A DNA stretch of 22,973 nt from Sphacelaria rigidula (lineage: Eukaryota > Phaeophyceae > Sphacelariales), in contig CAXNAA020000296.1 in NCBI GenBank assembly GCA_964200075.2, positions 1 through 22,973 of the forward strand. Direction: 5' to 3'. A program made the translations under genes and the position numbers. This document shows, piece after piece, positions 9,379-16,700 of this stretch. The notes under the pieces are model-generated. The model was not told the DNA's origin and did no database searches. It worked only from the letters and a program-made list of their open reading frames with translations. Each line of letters opens with the position of its first letter. The first letter of the stretch is position 1.

Positions 9379-10313
9379 GTCAGAGCTTATGACGGTTGCC
9401 GATGTTCGTCCCTGGAAGAATGTTTACTACTGGTAATGTATAATACCCTATTATTACTACATGGACAGCTACAATTTAGCACAACCCTGGGCACCGTGAA
9501 AGGCTTAGAGCGATCCGCACGAGGGTGGAAACGACGGGGGGCAGGGAAGGGGGATAAATATGATCTTCCATGCTGCCGCAGCCACATCGCCTTCCTTTGG
9601 AGCCGGGACGGAGCATACTTATTACCTGGTTTTCGCCGGGAAGGGGGCAAGGTCGGGGAAAAAATGCGGTCGAAAGTAACTACCTATATTATAATATATA
9701 CTTACATAATATAAATTTAATTAATTAATTAATTGGATGGATGGATGGGTGGATGGATGGATGGATGGATGGTCATTTGATTTATTTATTTATTTTGAGC
9801 AAGTGAAAGACAATATATAGGTCGCGAGAAAAAATGGGCCATGAAAAAACCGGGGTCTGGGGAGGGTGAACGAAACCAGAGGGGAAAATGGGGTCGAGAA
9901 TAATTTTTTCTTCAGATCGCGAGGGTAACTTACTTGTCCATCTGCATCACTTTCCCATGAGGATCTCAATACCCGACAACAGTATCCTCACGTCGGAGAT
10001 GCCCTTCCAGAATCTGGGGGCTTACGAGTGAGTACGAGCATACACACAAGCCGGTTCAGGCTGAAGGACTGGACTTCAACTCCCCGGCAATCCTTCAGGC
10101 CGTTTCTTCGAATTGGATCCTGAACTTTGCACAACTCCCTTCAAAATCGATCGTCGTAAAAACGACAACCCTCCAGCACATACGGGGACCCGCGTCGTCT
10201 ACATTCTGGATTCTGGTACAGTTTCGGCCAAAAATACCTCAAATTGGGCGCGACATCGCACTTTTCGTGTGATACGGTTGCGCACTTTGAATTCAAGTTA
10301 TACAGGAGACTCC
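9379..10313. other. Gene-free stretch with microsatellites and a small hairpin
   Basis: No gene is recognised. It contains the simple repeats listed at 9716-9795 and a short hairpin (ggctgaagga at 10059-10068 with tccttcaggcc at 10091-10101). Confidence 0.5.
9716..9795 (+). repeat. Compound microsatellite: (TTAA)n, (GGAT)n, (TTTA)n
   Basis: A TTAA array (9716-9734) passes directly into GGAT units (9735-9772, one unit variant ggtg) and, after a few bases, into TTTA units (about 9780-9795). It is preceded by an AT-rich tract. This is length-unstable simple sequence. Confidence 0.95.
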
Positions 10314-10398
10314 AATTATGGAGGTCCATGAGTTTGAAGCCCGACAGATTATCTTTTTTTTCCGCCTGCCGTTAAGGTGATATACTATGCAGTATACT
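10314..10398 (+). repeat. Interspersed repeat with degenerate B box, copy 2
   Basis: Matches 8990-9066: attatggaggtccatgagtt, then gaagcccgacagatta, a T8 run, and tactatgcagt. The B box is degraded (ttgaagccc). It ends close to the left arm of the large inverted repeat. Confidence 0.45.
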
Positions 10399-10444
10399 TG
10401 AAGGGCATATATATTCCCAACAGTGAAGAGCGACTGTGTCGTGG

Positions 10445-10671
10445 GTACACAATATTCGACTCGACGCTCGACGAGGGAAAACAGAGTGCTGAACCCCTCT
10501 CGCGATAAAAAGTAAGAGGCAAGCACCGCAGAAAGAAGGTGGGGTACTAAAAACAAAAAAAAGGAAAAAACCCTGTGTTAACGTTCCTCGTGTGTGACCC
10601 CGGCTGGTGCGCGAACATATATCGAAAGGTGTAGACCGGCGTCCAGAATGGTGGGGACAACACACACATAC
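10445..10671 (-). repeat. Left arm of a 1.4-kb inverted repeat
   Basis: Its reverse complement (cgccggtctacacct...cgcgcaccag...gtcacacacgagg...ttctgcggtg...ccctcgtcg...gtcgag) aligns along about 225 bp with 11654-11880 on the plus strand. Identity is roughly 70-75 percent with few indels, so the element is old or has diverged arms. Confidence 0.75.
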
Positions 10672-10950
10672 ATATTTCTTGTCCGCTCTGTCTCCATTGT
10701 AATGCGGAAGAGGACCGCGTGCTTAATGGCCCGCGGCGTAGTTCGAAATAAGTCGGGACCGACGCTTTTCAAAACCAATCGGGCCAGTCCTTGCAATGCG
10801 ACCACGCCTTGACGAAAATCGAGTAGTCTGGTGGGCTTTGCGGGGTTCACATAACATTCACTTCTGCTACTTGCCCGCTCTGACCCGACGGCTTCAGGTC
10901 TCCATGCCACGGACCTCTCTCCACGGCAGCTGACCGCATTCGACAATGTT

Positions 10951-11030
10951 TGCGTGAGATTGAGAGTGTAGGATCCGATTGAGAGTGAGAGAGGTCAGTG
11001 AGTGAAGGAATCGTTTCAGTTCCAATATGC
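10951..11030 (-). repeat. Dispersed repeat copy B, inverted
   Basis: The reverse complement (ggaactgaaacgattc...cactctcaatcgg...cactctcaatctcacg) matches 11-95. It sits inside the large inverted repeat, with a shorter plus-strand partner at 11186-11236. Confidence 0.65.
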
Positions 11031-11185
11031 CCCTCCACGAGGCCGGTATTCTTCCTGTGGTAGCTCGCCACCGAGGCCCTTGACATCCCCGAGCAGGATA
11101 CCGGCGTGTAGCTGTAAGGACACACCGGCGACGGAGGCAAAGAAAAGCACACGCGGGATGGAAAAATGCCCAAATCAGAGGAATT

Positions 11186-11236
11186 ACGGAAGCCTCCCTC
11201 AATCAGCGCTCTACTCTCGATGTCACGAAAACACTT
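11186..11236 (+). repeat. Dispersed repeat copy C, partial
   Basis: ctccctcaatc, ctctactctcgatg and tcacgaaaacact recall 45-95. With 10951-11030 it forms an inner inverted pair nested in the larger inverted repeat. Confidence 0.45.
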
Positions 11237-11293
11237 TCATCGGCCAACGCTCGTTCGGCAATAAACCAGGGGGCAGACGGCTGGGTGTTGATT

Positions 11294-11325
11294 CCCCCCC
11301 CCCCCCCCCCCCCCCCCCCTTTTTT
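11294..11325 (+). repeat. Poly-C (26) and T6 run
   Basis: Twenty-six C in a row (11294-11319) followed by six T and more C-rich sequence, within 100 bases of an assembly gap. Its length in the assembly is unreliable. Confidence 0.95.
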
Positions 11326-11389
11326 CCTCCCCCTCCCCCAGCGCCGGGGCAGACGTCGACACAAACACCCAACACAACCAACCCCACCA

Positions 11390-11399
11390 NNNNNNNNNN
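11390..11399. other. Assembly gap (10 N)
   Basis: Ten N near the middle of the large inverted repeat. The C-rich flank and repeat structure probably caused the break. Confidence 0.99.
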
Positions 11400-11653
11400 T
11401 GCGTGGTCAATGGTCAAACGACCAAGACAAGCAACAACTGAGTACGCCCTCCCCCTCCCCCAAAGGCAAAATTTCGATCGCGGTGTCACCTTGACCACCA
11501 TTTATCTTGATGCCACCAGGATATGCTCGAAAATACGGCAAAGACTGTCCTGTGGATTTGCGTTGAAGAAATTTCACGCGGAAGTGCCCATGACCACTTC
11601 GTGAGCGAACATAGAACACCTCACTTCCATCGTGCGCATGAGTCAGTACCCCG

Positions 11654-11880
11654 TGTATGCGTGTGTGATGTCCTACTCATAATGGATGCCGGTCTACACC
11701 TCGGTAAGTGTGGGCGCACCAGCTGGGTTCACACACGAGGGAGGTCAACACAAGAGCGTTTCATTCTCCATATTTCTTGGAGGTTACCTTTCTTTTGCGG
11801 TGTTCGCCCGTAGTCCTTCATCACGAGGAGTTCCGCAGTCCCTTCCCCTCGTCGGCTGTCGAGGCGAACGCGTGTAACCT
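11654..11880 (+). repeat. Right arm of the 1.4-kb inverted repeat
   Basis: Pairs with 10445-10671. Shared words include gccggtctacacct, gcgcaccag, tcacacacgag, tcaacaca, ttttgcggtg and cctcgtcg. The interior (10672-11653) holds the nested repeat copies, the poly-C run and a gap, but no recognisable transposase. Confidence 0.75.
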
Positions 11881-11979
11881 CGTAATCAAGATATTAAATG
11901 TCCGAAACAAATCATCTCTGCACTCAGCATTTCGCGACTCACAGACTGACCAGTTCCCAAGGAGCCTGCGACTAACCGG

Positions 11980-12540
11980 CCCCAGATTGTGACTCTTCAG
12001 GTATACTTACTCGATTGAAGCGATTCCGCTCATTCTCGTGAATAAAATCGAGGAGTGTATTATTATCGTTGCTCTTCACCGTCCACGTCGCCAGGAGATG
12101 AAGGGTGTGGATAATACGCTTGACAGCAGCCCATTTTCCACGGGGTCTGCTTGAGCGCCTCCGCAACTTGCGTCGGTTTTACATGACTGTACGGTACGTT
12201 ACTCGGGAGTGAAGGAGGCATCTCACACAAGCTGCAACCTGACCATGCTACACTCTGTCGATGGTGTTTTGGCATTGTCCCAAATCATCCTTTATACATC
12301 GTCGTAATATGCGGCGTTCAATGTTACGAAAAGTCACGAACGGCCACGGCATTAATACCCACAAGTAACTTAGCGACCCTTCGCATCGCCACCGACTGCA
12401 TCGGACCGGTGAATTTGATGCAGAAATCTTCGAATCCCCCAACCGTCATCTTCTCGCCGTGTAGCTTATACTTCAGTACTGTCAACACATCCACGATGGT
12501 CATGGCGGTTCCTGTATGAAAAAATCGATGGTGCATTTCT
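11980..12540 (-). mobile_element. Possible decayed Ty1/copia-like pol fragment
   Basis: On the minus strand, frames at 12503-12324 and 12166-11980 look coding-like. The first holds VLKYKLHGEKMTVGGFED, resembling the LK..L...F.M..LG...F stretch near the end of copia reverse transcriptase. The second holds KWAAVKRIIHTLHLLATW (from 12137), resembling the H(W)xAVKRILRYLxGT signature at the start of copia RNase H. The spacing between them (about 113 codons) is what the family shows. Frames shift and stop between them. There is no YVDD motif, LTR or integrase, so the call rests on motif memory alone. An unrelated host exon fragment is possible. Confidence 0.35.
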
Positions 12541-13608
12541 GCCCTGATTTAGGTCAACGGTTGTGCTGGGACATGACCATACACCTGCTCGTTTCAGCAT
12601 CATGTCTTCTAGGTTACTGGTGCAGACAGTTGGGTGTCGTGGATGCCACGTACACATGTCAAACTTCACGTTTTGATGGTCGCCACACCCGACCAGAACT
12701 CGAGGGAGGTCGCAGTTCCTTTTTTACCCTGTTCGTTACCGTCAAGTTGTCTTTTTTCTCATCCCGTGCTTCGAAGACTTAGATTTTGGTCGGAAGAGGG
12801 ACCAATTGGCAACACAAGTTAGACGGGGTTCCTTCTTTGACCATTCGCACGTTGGGGGTGGAGAACTGTCATCGACAGGACCCTCCGACAGTTCGACGAT
12901 GGGCATACACCGCGCGTTAAAGCGGTTCACGACCACAATTAATGCCGTCATAATATGTACAGTCACCCCGACGGCACCCCCTACCCCCACCCTCCCGACT
13001 CGAACGTTCGACTCCACCACTCGTTCCGCCCTGCTTTGTACATAGTCGTGCCCTCGATCTGTCCAGCCCTCGGCGAATGTCACACCGTGCGTTGAGAGGA
13101 TTGAGAGTTGACAGAGTTTGCTGACGTGGGTCAGGGTTCAAATCAGGATGAGTTGTCAGGAATTAACTCGCTTCCCATCACCGAGAACTACTCCTGCCCA
13201 ACTAGCACACGAAGCAAGGCCCACCTCCCGTATCACGAGGTGGAAAGTACGTTGGCGTATACCATCGACACAACCTCATTACTCTCCCGTCACCTCCCAT
13301 TTCGAAAATGGGAGGTGTCCCCCTTCCCCCATTCCGACTCGACAAGACGTTCCCCAACCCCCATTTGATATCAACCTCATGCAAAAAAACTAGTAAACGT
13401 GACAGAAGGCGGTTCTTATCCTGGTACAAATTTGCCGCCGCGAGAGATGAAAATTGCGAGTGCAGATACTTCATTTAACCTTCTGGCGAGAACGCGCGCT
13501 AATGAGTCCCGAAATCAGTGAGTTACCGCCTTCATCACCGCGAGATGAACCAAGGACGCCGATTCAATACAAGTGTGTGGCCATCACTCCTACTAGAGGG
13601 CCTTCTAC
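12541..13608. other. 14-3-3 3' flank, no gene seen
   Basis: This contains the probable 14-3-3 3' UTR (minus strand, from 13608 down) with a perfect hairpin at 13291-13317. C-rich patches lie around 12965-13000 and 13320-13360. No gene could be supported. Confidence 0.5.
13291..13317 (-). other. Perfect 12-bp hairpin downstream of 14-3-3
   Basis: cacctcccattt-cga-aaatgggaggtg is a perfect 12-bp stem with a 3-nt loop, 292-318 nt past the 14-3-3 stop. A second weaker one (ccacct...aggtgg) lies near 13220. If the 3' UTR is long it would be an RNA stem-loop in the 14-3-3 mRNA. Function is unknown. Confidence 0.55.
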
Positions 13609-13779
13609 TCATAGGTCCTCGACCACAGTCCCATCTGCATTGCCAGGCGCCTCTTCTGTCTCTCCCTGGTCTGATGTCCACAGCGTAAGGTTATCACGCA
13701 GTAATTGCATGATGAGGGTAGAGTCTTTGTAGGACTCCTCCGAAAGAGTATCCAGCTCTGCGATCGCGTCGTCGAATGC
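13609..13779 (-). CDS. 14-3-3 exon 5 and stop
   Basis: 57 codons including TGA (13611-13609). It begins [19 protein letters not shown], carries signature 2, and ends in the variable tail [18 protein letters not shown]. The acceptor is cgcccacag. Confidence 0.95.
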   Translation of the reverse strand, partial: AFDDAIAELDTLSEESYKDSTLIMQLLRDNLTLWTSDQGETEEAPGNADGTVVEDL

Positions 13780-16700
13780 CTGTGGGCGTACAAGCGGCAT
13801 GATGTCACAGTGTGTTATCTTGAGACCATTCGTACAGTGCCGAGAGTAGGATGCACAGATGACAAAAACAGTGGTCGAGTGTGGTAAGCAAAGCACCAAC
13901 CCTAGGTTGAATCGCTTCGCGGAAAGATTTCAGCTGGGATACAATATCAAACTCGTCGGATGGGCCCGAGATGTTACAGACTTCATGGAGGGAGTGGGAC
14001 TCGCCGTATCTGCACGAGACACATCCTGATATGAGCGAAAGACCCGGCATATGCAACGCAAAACAGTTTCAACTTACCGCCTTCGCCAGGTTGCATGCCC
14101 GCTCGGGCGAGTTGAGGATCTCGTAATAGAAGACGGAGAAGTTGAGTGCAAGACCCAATCGGATAGGGTGGGTCGGGGGTAGGTCTTGGTTCGCCAACTC
14201 CGAAGCAGACTGGTACGCGTCGAGGGCGTCGGAGGCGCTGGTTTTCCTGTCGTCCGCTGACTGGAACTCCGCCAAGTACCTGTTCAATCAAGCGTCGAGT
14301 TCCGGCATTTTCAAGATATGTTGGTTTCCCCGGAGAACCTCGTGATGTGATTTGGTCCTGGAGGAGGTTGTGTGTATCATCATCTAGGCGGAAGGTTTAA
14401 CGAGGTGGGCGTAAGTTCAACTGAAGATGGCTCTCGGTAGAGCAGAGGTGAGTCAACAACTCAGCACGGCACACCAGGTCAACATCTTGTGAACGGTCAA
14501 GTGCTGACATGTCCGCAGACTATCCCTGTCGTACAACGCTCAAGTTTGTACTGGGGCGAGCCTCGGGGCCCAAGTGGTGTCGATATATTTGAGATTGGAA
14601 TGGGAACAAGACGCGACTCCGTGTTTTCCATGATCACGTCGACTACGGTTCGTCGTAAACGACGCATCGCGGCGGTTCTCATTCATCAAGAGATTTTTCA
14701 CAGGATCATACCCTTACCCTCCGAACGTGCAAATTTCTGCAACACGTGCAACAGTCTTGACACTCACTGGTGTCATGATCACGCCCCAGTATCGATAATC
14801 GGCACGGTACGAAATGAAGTCGTACACAATAGAAATTAGTGACACTAGGGCTCGTGACTGGTCACACCTCGTAGAAGTGTTTCCCTTTCGCCCACATTGC
14901 AGGAACTATAAAACAAGTACTTCGTACCAAATCAGCTTCGTTGGTTATCGACATCAGGCAGTGTGCCGGTCGCGGAATCTGAAATCTCTACAGTCGGCAG
15001 GTGCACTTTGCCGGTTTCCGTGTACATATCGATGTGGGTGGGGGAAGGGAACCGAGCTCGCATGACGCGATTATCCGTTGTAGGCACACGCACAAGGGTT
15101 CAACACACGATGTTGTGTTGAGGGGTGAATGTTGACACCACCTGAAGGTTGGGGTTATCACCACGAGACGACAGTCGTTCAAGTCAGGACTCCTCTGCTC
15201 ATTGTCAGTTCCATTCATGTTGGTCTCAGTCAATGGGTGTGTGGTAAAACGATGGTCTACACAAGTAGTTGGTAACCATTCAGGTTCTTTCACATTTTCG
15301 ATCATTGACCAGCATGGTATTGCCGTTACATTTGGCATAAAACGACGTGTCGGCACGAGGGCAGTTGCCACTCAGTAACACGCGCCGAGTGGATTTGAGA
15401 GACTGCTGTCGGGAGTTCGCACAACGAACCACACCCGATCTCGGCGACGTCATCCACTTCATGTGGCTTTTTGCATTCGCCGTTAATGGCATGTGCCACT
15501 TTTCAAGGAAAAAAAGCGAGAAAAGCTTTACACGATAAATCAACTTGGTGGGACAGTTTCATCGCTCCCCATTCCGCGCGTTAGGATAACGCGCTGATTC
15601 CGAGGCGCGCGATGACTCTCAGCTACTGTATCACGATTTCTAGTCTGTGCGTTACCGTACTTTGAGCGGGGTAGTACATGATGAGTTGCATCACGCTTGG
15701 GTGACTCGTTTCTTCGGGCACGGCCGTGCTGTTTCCGATAAGGGTGCCTTTTCGCAGCACAGCACTACTCGTTGTAGAGGTCAGCAGCTCGGTGCTTCAT
15801 CGCGCATATCGACTGTAAGATTTCGGTGGGGGCGCCACGTGCAGTGTGGGTTGGCGTGCTCTCGTGGGATGGGTCGTGGCGAGAATCGGAACTCGAACCG
15901 CTTCCATGATTGTTCTTGATTGCAACTACAGGACAACTTCAGGCAAAAATAGATAAATCGAGAGGAAAGAGTCGACCATTTGTTTAGTTGGTCGCGATTG
16001 GATTGTTGGTTAATATCGAATGGGTGGACCCTTCGACCGCGAGGGTCATTCATCCGGGTCACGCACACCGTTCCAGAGTGAAGTTAGCCGATTCAACAGA
16101 TGACCCCCTCTCGTCTTCCGAGGGTTGAGGCGTTGTTTTGCCCGTTGTAGATGAGCAAACGACAATTAATATCAGGGCGCCAACTGCAGAATTCAAATAT
16201 GTTTTGCATATGGTTGTGACCGAGTATCATTGCAGAGCGAATTTGAAGACAGCCGCTCGATGTACAACATGTGCTCATCCACGACGATGGTCCGTATGGC
16301 TCACCGGGTGCCGTGATGACACGCAGTAAATTCACGATTATCTGCTCCGGGTGACGCACAGGTTTGTTTGCGGATGGTCTTCCGAGTTCCTCTCATGGAT
16401 TTTTGTTCAACATGTATGAACGAGATTCCCGGACGGGAATGCTCGGGGATTATTGGGACTAGAATCAAATCGAAGCTTGGAATGCGTCGGAAAAATAGTG
16501 AGTCGTCTGAAAAATACTCAGTTCAAGTGTGATCAGTTGACTCTTGGTGTGAATCCCAAGGCTGTATTTGAGCGGTTCAACCCAGGTACACGCAGCTCAG
16601 ACACGTGAAATGGTCAAGTGGCGTGGATACCCCTTTGAATAGTGATCAACTTCTTTCTCTTGGGCAATCAGGCCGAAGAAATCGTGAATTTGGTCTTTGG

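Noticed and set aside
12324-12503. Histone H4 C-terminus-like reading (TAMTIVDVLTVLK...)
   Set aside because: H4 is almost invariant and the rest of the fold is absent on both sides; a retroelement pol fragment explains the neighbouring frame better.
15572-15612. tRNA-like stem (gcgcgtt-aggat-aacgcgc) in 14-3-3 intron 3
   Set aside because: No T arm, acceptor stem or valid anticodon arm could be built; just a short GC-rich palindrome.
15870-15905. B-box-like ggttcgagttcc on the minus strand
   Set aside because: The T stem does not pair and there is no A box at the right distance; not a tRNA gene.
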